DNA of 64,000 nt from Zoroaster sp. YZ-2022 (lineage: Eukaryota; Echinodermata; Asteroidea; Forcipulatida; Zoroasteridae): positions 26,468,258 through 26,532,257 of the forward strand of contig CM055817.1 in assembly GCA_029582265.1 (NCBI GenBank). Direction: 5' to 3'. The translations under genes and the position numbers were made by a program. Shown here piece by piece: positions 1-11,000 of this stretch; position 1 is the stretch's first letter; every line of letters starts with the position of its first letter. Below the pieces are notes generated by a model, which ran no database searches, was not told the DNA's origin, and saw nothing but the letters and a program-made list of their open reading frames with translations.

Positions 1-165
1 CACGTTTATAAAAAAAAGCTATGTTTTAAAACTGAAAATGATATTGTTTTCGAAGTACTTAGAGTGAAGGTCAGAGAAAAGGACGAGCTAAACATTGATA
101 TAAATGTACATACATTTGTACATTTACCTGCATCCAGGTTTATATAAAGGTAATTAAATTATAAG
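1..165. other. unassigned flank
   Basis: AT-rich sequence before the LINE fragment. I see no gene or repeat here. It probably belongs to the intron of gene 1 or to older insertion debris. Confidence 0.3.
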
Positions 166-1345
166 AATTTATTTCTTCTCTACATCAATGATTTGTATCT
201 TTCTTCATCCTTATTATCATTCACACTATTTGCTGATGACACAACTATTTTCCATTCCATTCCTAACTCTGCTACTCTGATCCACACTCTGAATTCTGAA
301 CTTGCTCGAGTCTCTATGTGGTTAAAGGCAAATAAACTGTCTTTAAACCATTCCAAAACCAGCTTTATTTTCTTCTCCAAGTCTAATCTCTCCATCAATC
401 TTGACCTTCCACCTATTTTTATAGACAACGTTCCTATCACCAGGGTCTACTCTACAAAGTTTCTTGGTGTCATTATTGATCACAAACTTTCCTGGTCTGA
501 TCACATTTCTTCTCTCACAAAAATCACTTCTCGTAATACCGGTGTTATGTCTAAACTGCGTCCTTTTCTCCCGCCCTTTTCTATGGTCTTACTCTATAAT
601 ACTCTTATTCTGCCCTACTTAAACTACTGTAATATTGCTTGGGCTCGGTCAAGCAATAACAAACTGCACTCCCTCATTGTCACTCAAAAACGGGCTATCC
701 GCGTTTGTACTTCTTCACATCCTCGTGCACACACTGCACCACTTTTTGCACAGCTCAACACCCTCACACTTTCTGACATAAACAAACTTCACACTGGGAT
801 ATTTATGTACAAGTATTCCAGAAATCTTCTTCCTAGTACCTTCTCTTGTTATTTTTCTTCTATCCAAGACTTGCATTCCTACTCAACCAGATCTTGTCAT
901 AATCTCCTGGTTCCTTACACCCGCACTACCTATTCCATGAACACCCTTCGTTTCTATGGTCCTCGCATATGGAATGCCATTGACGAAGAAATAAAAGGTC
1001 AACCGTCCGTGGACCGTTTTAAAGCCTCCTTCAAAAGAGTCATTATGTCCCAGTATGTACATAGCTTTCTTTCCATTTGCTGCTTTGCGAGGTACATCAT
1101 CATTTATCCCTCTCCAAAAATATTATTTTCATCTCATTACAGTTAATTAAGCGTTTTTTGTTGTTATTGTAAAATATTTTGCTCATAATTTGTACGTCCT
1201 CTGCTTTTCCGTTTGTCTTGTCTTTGTCTGTCCATAGGCCGATTTTCTACAAGCCTTGGCTTCTCAAATCGGCCCCCATACTTAAGCAGACTACTCTGTT
1301 TATTATATCACTTTCTTTGTGACAGTATGGAAATAAATGTAAACT
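166..1345 (+). mobile_element. 5'-truncated CR1/L2-like non-LTR retrotransposon (LINE)
   Basis: The fragment holds the C-terminal half of a reverse transcriptase, then about 200 bp of 3' UTR ending in a short ACTGAAACTAAAACTA-like tail, as CR1/L2 elements often do. No 5' region or endonuclease is present. The homology that unit 1 shares with units 2 and 3 starts immediately to the right (GGCATAATGG..AGCGACTTTGTG at 1357). The LINE therefore landed at, or removed, the left end of unit 1. A target-site duplication was not identified. Confidence 0.75.
178..1146 (+). pseudogene. LINE reverse transcriptase, C-terminal part
   Basis: One open frame runs from the truncated 5' end to the stop at 1146. 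Near its start it has the polymerase motif C box FADDTTIF (the catalytic Asp pair), followed by LKANKLSLN and KFLGVIID, the usual thumb-side sequence of CR1-like reverse transcriptases. It continues with the conserved NYCNIAWA and FYGPRIWN blocks that close this protein class. The fingers and palm motifs upstream of motif C and the endonuclease are missing, so this is a dead copy although the remaining frame is intact. It is transposon protein, not a host gene. Confidence 0.75.
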
Positions 1346-1703
1346 GAAACTAAAACTAGGCATAATGGAAGCGACTTTGTGTTGCGTCTGGCGTGTTTGT
1401 GTGTTGACGGGCGTGTGTTCGCAATATCTCCAGCGATCATTGGTTCACAGAAGAACACACACGCGTAGTATCATAACTCATTGGACGCCAAATTGCCTAT
1501 CATGAAGACACTGGGTGCAATTTCAGAACTAGATGCTTACAAATTACAAACAAAGAATACATTACCAAACTAACTACTCAAACGTTCTGAGAATGTTTAA
1601 TCTAAATGTTGGTACATTTTCAATTTGATAAAAAAAGATCATCATAATGATAATTGTAATCCACTATAAATGCTATTTTATTTGGTCTGTCTCATTGCTT
1701 TAG

Positions 1704-2452
1704 GTCAGAAACTCCAAGGGTTGGTGCTTCATCGAACCTTAGGACCAATGGATCGTGACGTCACAGAATGCGATACTGCTAATGTCAGTAGCGAGGAGTA
1801 TGAAATTGGTGGTGATCAGAACTTGGTGAAGATGGTTCCAGCTCCAGACGTAGTTAAACACGCATGCGCAGTGTATGCACCTATTGAGTCATATCTGGTT
1901 ATTGGAAATTTCAGTGGGAATTGTATCTCTGACCCAGGAACATGTGAGTCTCAGAGTGTGACATGGTCTCTCTGGCTTAAGATCAACACGTCATCAGTCT
2001 TCACTGGTACAACAGCGGGGTATTTCCTAAGCTCTGGGGGACAGACAGACAAAGCAAGGGGTGTTGCCTTTTTGTATCATAAAAACATGTTCTGGTATGA
2101 TGTACGCACCGAAAATAAACATACAACTCATAAATATAACACCTTTAAGATACCGACAAACAAATGGTTTCATTTGATCTTAACGGTGAATGTCACCAGT
2201 GGCACTACACAGTTATTTGTCAATGGTACAATTGTGGCAAGTGATGAAACCATTAATAAGCCTAGGACGGGTTCAGATGGTTGCACTAAGCTGTACATAG
2301 GCATGACCAACCCATGCGAGAACTTTGCTACGTTTCCACCTAGTAAGTATGGTGGGGCTGCTGCGTATAGCGATCTGATGGTGTTTGACGGTCTCCTGAA
2401 TCAACAACAAATAGACAGTATTTATCAGGGGAATTTCTGGATACAAAATTGA
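1704..2452 (+). CDS. gene 1: terminal exon encoding a LamG-like domain (5' exons outside window)
   Basis: The exon opens after a good acceptor (TTGCTTTAG, 1695-1703) in phase 1, like the paralogous exons at 18668 and 34425, and ends at TGA 2450-2452. The about 249 residues form a LamG/concanavalin-A-like jelly roll. Markers are a paired-Cys loop (GNC..GTC) ahead of VTWSLWLK, then WFHLILTVN and TTQLFVNGT, then YSDLMVFDGLLN near the C-terminus. There are six Cys and several N-glycosylation sites (NVSS, NFSG, NTSS, NVTS, NGT). The family usually binds glycans or extracellular ligands. No transmembrane segment follows, so the product should be secreted or matrix-bound. The signal exon and Cys exon of this copy must lie left of the window, where the LINE at 166-1345 interrupts the homology. 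Many nucleotide differences from copies 2 and 3, but no stops, suggest coding constraint. Confidence 0.7.
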
Positions 2453-2968
2453 ATTTGGATACTTTGGGGATTATTCTCATAATATCAAAGTGCTACTATT
2501 CATGATAATATCATCAACCATAAGGGTCAGGTAGAACCAATCGTTTGTACAGGAAAACAACAATAATAATTATTGTTATTTTACTTTAAAATAAGATACG
2601 TTATGTGTGTAGAGTTAATCAGTAATATTTAATTAATTAATGTATTTGTATTTGTATTTATTTTTATCAATTTGTTTACGGAGTCCTTTGGTTGTTTCAT
2701 CTTGTGTTTTCCCCACTCTGTGCGCACAAGACCTCTATCAGTCAAAACAAATCCAATTTCCGAGTCTATGGAAATCCGTGTACTTAAATAATACATGCCC
2801 AGCGTCAGTAAAAAAAACATTCCCTGGAGGTAATATACTGAACAGCAAAAGAAACGCAAGTCCGAGGTCTTGTCAAGTTTTCAAACAGAAGACAAAACAT
2901 TTTGATTCTAATCACTCATTTAATGAAAAATGCTTTCAATTTGTGAGCTGAAAGTGACTGTTGAAAGC
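2453..2968. other. 3' flank of gene 1, no gene seen
   Basis: AT-rich 3' UTR and spacer, well matched by 19411-20181 in unit 2 and in part by 35177-35545 in unit 3. I found no canonical AATAAA close to the stop. The short ORFs on both strands are not conserved between units. Confidence 0.4.
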
Positions 2969-3070
2969 AGCCGGTTGGTTTGTTCTCAACGTTTCGACTA
3001 GTCTGCTCTAGTCATCGTCATCGTCATCTAGAGCAGACTAGTCGAAACGTTGAGAACAAACCAACCGGCT
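2969..3070. repeat. foldback element with perfect 43-bp arms
   Basis: Arms 2969-3011 and 3028-3070 are exact reverse complements around a 16-base loop of TCATCG repeats. The arms contain TCGAAACGTTGAGAAC. The counterpart in unit 2 (20182-20311) has longer arms bounded by ATGGCTCTGA/TTCAGAGCCAT, so this copy has lost its left end. Confidence 0.85.
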
Positions 3071-3193
3071 CCTTTCAGAGCCATAATTTTGTTTCCAAAA
3101 AGGATCATTATATGATGTACCCAACATAACTCAAGAACATCTATCTCCACCATGCAAAGCCACAAATCCTACGTTATAATTATAACAAGCAGC

Positions 3194-3335
3194 TTCATTG
3201 AAGGGACAGTATCGTCAAAATCAGAGCAAACTTTCCTCAGAGTATGACTCGGTTTCCTAGTTTTAGATGAGCTCAGTCATTGAGTTCATCTAAAACTAGG
3301 ACACCAATGCCATGCCTATCATATCAATGTATTTT
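3194..3335. repeat. inverted-repeat MITE family R1, with near-perfect palindrome 3256-3300
   Basis: Two arms, CCTAGTTTTAGATGA (3256-3270) and TCATCTAAAACTAGG (3286-3300), flank a partly palindromic centre. The outer sequence (ACAGTATCGTCAAAATCAGA, then GCCATGCC) matches the elements at 45559-45775, 46053-46207 and 48270-48358, so this is one dispersed family. Confidence 0.6.
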
Positions 3336-4520
3336 ACTCTAAACAAATCTGGTAGTATCACTAAAGAGTGACAACTCAGGTGGACGAATAGTTAAGAAAA
3401 GTGCAATCGTTTAATGCATTCTGGAGATATAACACAAAATTAAAACAATAATAATAATACCATATGGGTCATTGCTCCCCCCCCCCCGCCTCGCCCAAAG
3501 GCCTAATATGGTTAGGTACAATCGTGTGAAAGTTTCAGATTATTGCACTCTGTCGTTAATGAGAAAGTACTAAATTGCTTTTAAAACAATTTATTATCAT
3601 GTATAATGTTCTCGAACGTTCAGTCAATAAAATATTATACTTGTGTAAGCAATAAACTATTTAATATCAGCAATACACTTGTAACCGATTGTTTAATGAA
3701 TTAGTATCTAGAAAATGAATTATTTGTATTTTGTTGACTGTGGAATATTAGTTTATTGTTTATTGTAGAGAATACAAATTAAAAGTTGACAAAAACAAAC
3801 AAATATTAACTGTCAACTCATTTAATGTAAACAATTCCCAAAATTGTTAAACTGACTTATAATGTTTAGAGTACTATTCTTTGGCACCATCTTACGCAAA
3901 ACTCAACGAAAATGGTTTTCATGGTTGACGTGACAACCGTTTATTTCGAACATGTCCAATTGAATTACCACTGTTTTGCAAAACATACTAGATTTGTTGA
4001 TACTCTAAGACATGTAATAAGTGTTTTTCGGTTTGTTGTCAACTTTCAAACTCTGAACTGGACAACATTGAGTCATGTGAGCACTTCCAATGCATTATGG
4101 GAATAAAATATGGCCGCAATTACATTCAAATGGTATACTCAATTCTTTTTGATACAACATTCAGTAATAATGTGACTCCAAATTTTGCTGGTTATAGCGC
4201 CCTCTACCGGGGATCTATGTGACGTCACAGTGTTGCATGTACTGAAAACAACCGTTATGGCCAATGGATACAAATTAAGGAAGTTATGGAAAACATACTA
4301 TGTTTTTTGCAAAACTGAGGGAAAAAATATGTAGCGCGCCTTTACGGTGACCTGTGGAAGTTGTTATGGCCTTTCGTTAGATCATGCCAAACTGAGCAAA
4401 CCTTCAAAGTTTCATGAACATCTGCTGAAGAATACAGAAAATACGGAGAGGGACACAATAAGCACTCGCCCCCTCACTGTCAGGTCTGAGAACGACAAAA
4501 ATGACCGCACGACAAAATTG
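3336..4520. other. intergenic spacer, no gene seen
   Basis: Collinear with 20553-21830 in unit 2. It holds a C9 run near 3478 and low-complexity AT stretches. Unit 2 carries about 115 extra bases here (around 21085-21205). No conserved ORF or RNA gene was recognised. Confidence 0.4.
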
Positions 4521-4524
4521 ATTA

Positions 4525-5345
4525 GTGTATCAAGATCTAATGATGGGAACTTTCCTGCCGTTCACATGGGGTATGGGTATGGAGATCTCTTCAGATCTTA
4601 GTTGGGGGAAACATGTCTCTGGTATTGCTAAGTCTGCCGCTATGCGTGTTGGTTGCCTATCTCGTGCTAGGAAATTCATCCCTCCCAGTGCTCTCTTGTA
4701 TTTATACAAGACTTCCATTCAACTACTTATTGAGTACTGTTCGCACATTTGGGCAGGTGCTCCAGATTGTTATCTTCGGATGTTAGACAAGGTTCAGAGG
4801 AGATTATGTTATCTGGTTGGATAGGATTTGGCTGTGTCTCTTGACTATCTTGGTCGCCGTAGAGCAGTTGGTACTGCTTGTCTGTTTTACATATATGTCT
4901 TTGTACGCTGCTCCTCGGGTATTTCCAAGCTCGTTCCACCGTTTAAGATCTCAATGCGTGAAACACGTCAATTGGCATCAGCCCATCGTTACACCTTACA
5001 AAATACACTCTGGCGTACTACCTCCCACGAGAGCAGTTTTTTTTCCACGAGCAACAGCAGTGTGGAACTCTCTCCCGGATACATGTGCGCGCAACAAATC
5101 ATGCTGCTGCTGCTTTCCTCCAGTGTATAGCCTCCGGACATTCAAGAGCAATGTGAATGTTGATCTTAGAGTAGAGTAATCAGCGTCAGGCGACAGCAAA
5201 TTTCAACATTTGAGAGTATTTTTATTTTTATTTTTATTTTTATTATCCGCCCCCCCCCCCCTCCTTTAGTTGAAGCCTGCACTTTGAGGGGCATTTAAGA
5301 GCCTTGTGGTTTGGCAACCTTTCATAAAAAACAAATTAAAAAAAG
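4525..5345 (+). pseudogene. decayed LINE reverse transcriptase 3' fragment
   Basis: The first frame (4525-4824) gives SWGKHVSGIAKSAAMRVGCL, KFIPPSALLYLYK and IEYCSHIWAGAP, the conserved C-terminal region of a jockey/CR1-type reverse transcriptase. The protein then continues in two other frames, with DYLGRRRAVGTACLF at about 4828 and VWNSLPDTC at about 5060, so at least two frameshifts separate the parts. An A-rich tail follows to about 5345. The same insertion sits at 21831-22640 in unit 2, so it entered before the unit was duplicated. Confidence 0.7.
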
Positions 5346-5737
5346 GTATAGTGTTTATTTGTAGAAATCCACTGACTATAGAAACTTTGGAGAAATATGA
5401 AGTTGCTCCTATTGTTTCATTTAAATGAATTATTTAGTTGTTGAACTAAACCATTAGTGTCACTGTTAATATAGCAATACATGAGGGTTAACCAATTACA
5501 TCAAGAAACACACTACGTACAATCAATATATAATTAAATATGTTTTATGTGAAAAACACGTGTCATTTCCTCAGTGACAGATAATCAATCATTATCAGCG
5601 ATAACACAATTGTACATTACACGCAGACCTCCACGCCACATTTTTTTTAAACTGCAAAATTGATTTGTTCAGCAAAGGCAGTGCCGTGGAGTTTTCTCAT
5701 AATCCACATTGGTGACGTGACTTGAACAGCTTTCAGA
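5346..5737 (+). promoter_or_regulatory. presumed promoter and 5' UTR of gene 2
   Basis: The last 60 bp before the ATG (GTGCCGTGGAG, CACATTGGTGACG, CTTGAACAGCTTTCAGA) are conserved upstream of the signal exons of genes 3, 4 and 5, while flanking DNA of genes 4/5 is not. Where genes 4 and 5 have a TATA-like box, gene 2 has only TTTTTTTTAAA (5641-5651). Confidence 0.45.
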
Positions 5738-5801
5738 ATGGCTTTTTTTGTGGGAATGCTCATAGTGGTGTCACTTTTCGTACATGCAAATAATATTGAA
5801 G
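5738..5801 (+). CDS. gene 2 exon 1: signal peptide
   Basis: ATG at 5738, hydrophobic core VGMLIVVSLFV, small residues at HA|NN for cleavage, then a strong donor G|GTAAGTAAG (5802). It ends in phase 1 (GAA G). Confidence 0.75.
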
Positions 5802-7994
5802 GTAAGTAAGACTTTCAGCTTAGCATGGTGAAAAGGATAAGTTAAGACTGTTTGCGGTGACACCATGTAAAAATTACAATTTGAGTAGTAATTGGTTCTC
5901 AAAAGAACCAGTTGGTTACAACTCGAGGTTTTGAGTCTAGCATTCTCCTGAAAACGATCAAACCATACTGATCGAAACGTCGATTTATAACAAAGTGGTT
6001 GTTTTTAGAACCACGTACTACTCATGAAGGAATTTTACATGGTGTGACCGCAAACAGTGTTAAGTATTTCAAACATTTACATATATTTGTCTCGATGTAT
6101 AAGTCAAGTTTTGTGAATAAGTAGTGAAACTGCTGGTATTCTACACTTTCCTACATTCTAAAAACTATATTCAGCACTTCGTTTTAGAGTGCATATGCAA
6201 AGTACACTCGAAGTGCTGAATATAGCACCTCAAGTGCTAATTTTAGCACTTTTTAGGAGCTTGTATAGTGACTGCACTCGAGGTGCTATATTCAGCACTT
6301 CGTTTTAGAGTGCATATGCAAAGTACACTCGAAGTGCTGAATATAGCACCTCAAGTGCTAAGTTTAGCACTTTTTAGGAGCTTGTATAGTGACTGCACTA
6401 GAGGTGCTATATTCAGCACTTCGTTTTAGAGTGCATATGCAAAGTACACTCGAAGTGCTGAATATAGCACCTCAAGTGCTAATTTTAGCACTTTTCAGGA
6501 GCTGGTATAGTCACTGCACTCGAGGTGCTATATTCAGCACTTCGTTTTAGAGTGCATATGCAAAGTACACTTGAAGTGCTGAATATAGCACCTCAAGTGC
6601 TAATTTTAGCACTTTTTAGGAGCTTGTATAGTGACTGCACTCGAGGTGCTGTATTCAGCACTTCGTTGTAGAGTGCATATGCAAAGTACACTTGAAGTGC
6701 TGAATATAGCACCTGAAGTGCTAATTTTACCACTTTTTAGGAGCTTGTATAGTGACTGCACTAGAGGTGCTATATTCAGCACTTCGTTATTTAGAGTGTA
6801 TTGCCCATAGTTAGTATTGCATATACGACCAGATACATTATACTCTGGCAAATATGCACCAAGTTGGGCAACAGTTGTTTTAAAAAGAGTTCGTCAGTGT
6901 TCTTTACACGAAAGGAAAATACAAATATTCCCCTACATCATTGAACAAAACACTGTTTGTACTGAACGATATAATTTGAATGTTTGATATTAATTACAAT
7001 TTGCAACTATTTATTTATTTTATTTATTTTGTTTATAGTTAGTTAACTTTCTGTTTTGTTTTTTATTTGTTTTGTTTTGTTTTATTTAGGTATGATATGT
7101 TCCATTGGAAGAGAACCAGATCCCAACCTGAACAATAAATACCGCTGGTTAATTCCAGTTGAGGATCCATGTCAGTGTACCGAGATTCAACCAGGTGGTA
7201 TGAATACTCACACACCATGTAGACACTTCAATGTGACCTACTATGACTCCTTTCTGATCAGCAGCGACCGCAAAGAGATTCGAAAATGGCTGCAATGTGG
7301 TAAGTGATTTATGATTTATATAAACACAATATTATTTTGTATTTTTACGCTTTACTTATTCAAATGCATTTAATAATTTCAGGTCTTCTTGATAAAAATT
7401 TGAAACATCAAACCTCCCATGCAGTGTATGCCGAACTGTAACTTCATAATGATACAATGATCGTTTGACATTATGCGCGGAAATATTGTTTATTACCCTC
7501 AACCGAGTGGCGGACTTGTTAAAATAAAGAGCTCATTCATGATAAGGGGTCTGGGGCCTACTTAAGGGCCTTGTATTTATTTATTTATTTTTTAAATCAG
7601 GGCCAATATGCAAAATTTGTAACTTGGCCCTGAAAGTGATGCAGTTGTGAGTAACCTTTTGTAATTTCTATATTCAACAAACGATAGTTTAATTATTAAT
7701 TTATTTATATACACCCACTGGCCAAAAGTATTGCAACATGCTCAAAATAACACTTTACAGTAACAGGTGAGATGATCATTTAATCCGATTTCATCGATCG
7801 TGTATTACATAGCAAGAACAGTCAAAAAGAACATTGATTTCAAAACAAAGGCAATTTCAAAAAGTCTTAATTAAGTAGTGTAAATAAAATAAAATAAATT
7901 ATTGTAACACAGTTCTCCAAACTGAACTTTGGTGTGAATTTCAATGTTGCAATACTTATGGCCAGTGAGTGTATTTATTATTATTATTATTGTT

Positions 7995-8075
<81 letters not shown>

Positions 8076-11000
8076 ATTATTATTATATTTGCTTACTTTT
8101 TGGGAGAGGGGTAGGGGGCGGTTTTGTAAAAAGTTTGAAGGGGGGCCATGGAGCTCTTTTGGATACATTTGATTTTATTCATAAAAAAATCATTTAAGTG
8201 TTTGTGGCATGCATACATGTACACATCCATACAGCACCTATGCTATACAGTGTACATTGTATAGGCCTACCGTATATTATGCATACTACACTTTATTAGA
8301 AAATATCATCTGACGATGTTGGAGAAAAGATATGATACCAAGCTGAATTTTCTTACATATATAGATAGGATACAATATTTTAAGATATACAATTTTCAGT
8401 TACATGGGTAGTGACCCACCTGGTCAACCATCCATTAACCCTAACCCGCTAGGTATAATGTATTCTGGCTAGGAACCTTCCTGAATCCTGAAAATTCCAT
8501 GCCCTTATTTTCAAAATGCACCATGCATTTTCGTTGATCTTTCATATTCAGCACTTATGGCCTGTACTTCTTGCCAGGTAGTAATTTTGCTTCATTTGAA
8601 GAGGTGAAAGTACCAGTTTCCAACAGTGCTGATTTTTTCTTAAAAAGTGCCCCTTGGAGGATTTGGGAAGATATGGCGTAGTTAGGGTTACAGAGATTTT
8701 TTTTTATTTTTTTTATTTTTTCATTACTCCCACAGAGGTATGTTGAAAAAAAATCATCAAAATCTGAGTCGGTCACTGACAAATTTTCCCAAAAAATAGG
8801 TGATTTGGCGTAGAATAACCCACATATACATTGGAATCTATATTCATGTCCATGTGTTACATTCAACTAATATTACTGTGCAAAAGCTTGCCCCAAATTA
8901 AACAGTGTGTCTAGCCTGGGCAACACGAATTTACATTTTCAGTGTATCAAATGCTTATTTTTAAACCATCAAGCCTCGTCAGTCAAATTCAATTAAAAAC
9001 TGTATTGTCATTCGTCGTGTTATGATCACAACTAATTGGTTTCGCATCACAGAATACAAATTGATTGTTGCCATACATATCAACGACGAGGATGACGGTG
9101 CACCATCCATTGCATCCTTATAACCTGAATACTTTGTTGCACAATGTGTTTATTTGTTATTTGGAGATAATTCCCAATGGTTGTTCACAATTGCATTTGC
9201 GTCGAGAATCAGGCACAAATTTGTATCAACCATTATCAGAAATGTCTTTCCATATTCATACATGCATATTCGCCCTGAACTAGGCTAATATAAAAGCCAC
9301 TCAAGGTACAGGGCTACAATAGAATATAAATATAAGTAAATAGACTCAGAGGAGCTGAATGTGGGAATTGAGATTCCTCTTGACACAGGATAGATCGTAG
9401 AATGAAGGGGAACAATGTTTGTTCCTCTTCAATCCTTTGTAAATTGTTTACAGGAATAACACTTCTATGAAATTGCTGTATGAAGTCAAATAACAGTATG
9501 GTGTTAAAAATTGCATTTGCGTCGAGAATCATGAACAACTTTATATCAACCATAGACAAATTATATGTCTATCAACATTTAAGGTTTGCTCCTCTTAAAT
9601 CAATTGTAAATTGTTTACAGGAATAAGACTTCTATGAAATTGCTCTGTAAAGACTACCCCCCCCCCCCTCCATTCAAATAACAATATTATGTTATGTTTG
9701 GTCAAAATATTAATTAATTGCGCACTTGCACGTCAACAGTATTGTAACCAAACAAATGCCGTCGTTTTTTTTTTCACATGAAAGTAATTATTTTCCTCTT
9801 TCTTCCTTCGAACAGTAATGGAAGTAATTTATCATTAAAGGTTGTATGGCGTGTATCACTAAATAATGCATGCTTCTGTTGACTCAACCTTGTGCTGCCA
9901 ACATAATTTGAAGAACAAAAATACAAAGCTTTCGTTTCATCATAAAGTCTCTCATATTGGCGCGGTTCATTTGAAGCGACTAATTGGTTTTCAAACGGAT
10001 TAGTTGCTGTCATTAGTCATATGATGTTTACTATGGGCTACGCGTAATTATCTGTTAAGAGGGAAAATCTGAAGGAGAGAATATTTATTGTTGTTGAACA
10101 TGCCTTGATCACGGGAACTTGTCCCCCTCCTCCTGCCCCTGTAGTTACGCCCCTGTTTAGATGGAATTCCTAGTGTCTCCCTCCTCCTGCCCCCTGTAGT
10201 TACGCCCATGTTTAGATGGAATTCCTAGTGTCTCCCTCCTCCTGCCCCCCTGTAGTTACGCCCCTGTTTAGAGGGATTTCCTAGTGTCTCCCTCATCTTG
10301 CCCCTTGTAGTTAAGCCCCTGTTTAGAGGGAATTCCTAGTGTCTCCCTCCTCCTGCCCCCTGTAGTTACGCCCCTGTTTAGATGGAATTCCTAGTGTCTC
10401 CCTCCTCCTGCCCCCTGTAGTTACGCCCCTGTTTAGAGGGATTTCCTAGTGTCTCCCTCCTCCTGCCCCCAGTAGTTTCGCCCCTGTTTAGAGGGAATTC
10501 CTAGTGTCTCCCTCCTCCTGACCCCTGTAGTTACGCCTCTGTTTAGAGGGAATTCCTAGTGTCTCCCTCCTCCTTCCCCCTGTAGTTATGCCCCTGTTTA
10601 GAGGGAATTCCTAGTGTCTCCCTCCTCATGCCCCTTGTAGTTACGCCCCTGTTTAGATGGAATTCCTAGTGTCTCGCTCTTCCTGCCCCTTGTAGTCACG
10701 CCCCTGTTTAGAGGGAATTCCTAGTGTCTCCCTCCTCCTGCCCCCTGTAGTTATGCCCCTGTTTAGAGGGATTTCCTAGTGTCTCCCTCCTCCTGCCCCA
10801 TGTAGTTACGCCCCTGTTTAGATGGAATTCATAGTGTCTCCCTCCTCCTGCCCCCTGTAGTTACGCCCCTGTTTAGAGGGATTTCCTAGTGTCTCCCTCC
10901 TCCTGCCCCCTGTAGTTTCGCCCCTGTTTAGAGGGAATTCCTAGTGTCTCCCTCCTCATGCCCCTTGTAGTTACGCCCCTGTTTAGAGGATATTCCTAGT

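Noticed and set aside
229..240. CTGATGA at the LINE start as a ribozyme core
   Set aside because: It encodes the ADD of reverse transcriptase motif C and lacks the paired stems and GAAA.
2640..2951. ORFs downstream of the LamG exon on both strands
   Set aside because: Not conserved in frame between units 1, 2 and 3.
5945..5985. Hammerhead-like core in the TTAA MITE (CTGAAAA..CGAAACGTC, CTGAGGA in the copy at 56935)
   Set aside because: The core resembles CTGANGA..GAAA, but stem I does not form with the sequence after the presumed cleavage site and stem III is at most two pairs.
7934..8197. ORFs encoding poly-Cys, poly-Leu or poly-Asn across the triplet array
   Set aside because: They exist only because a triplet repeat is open in every frame; the array differs in motif and length in unit 2 and has no exon context.
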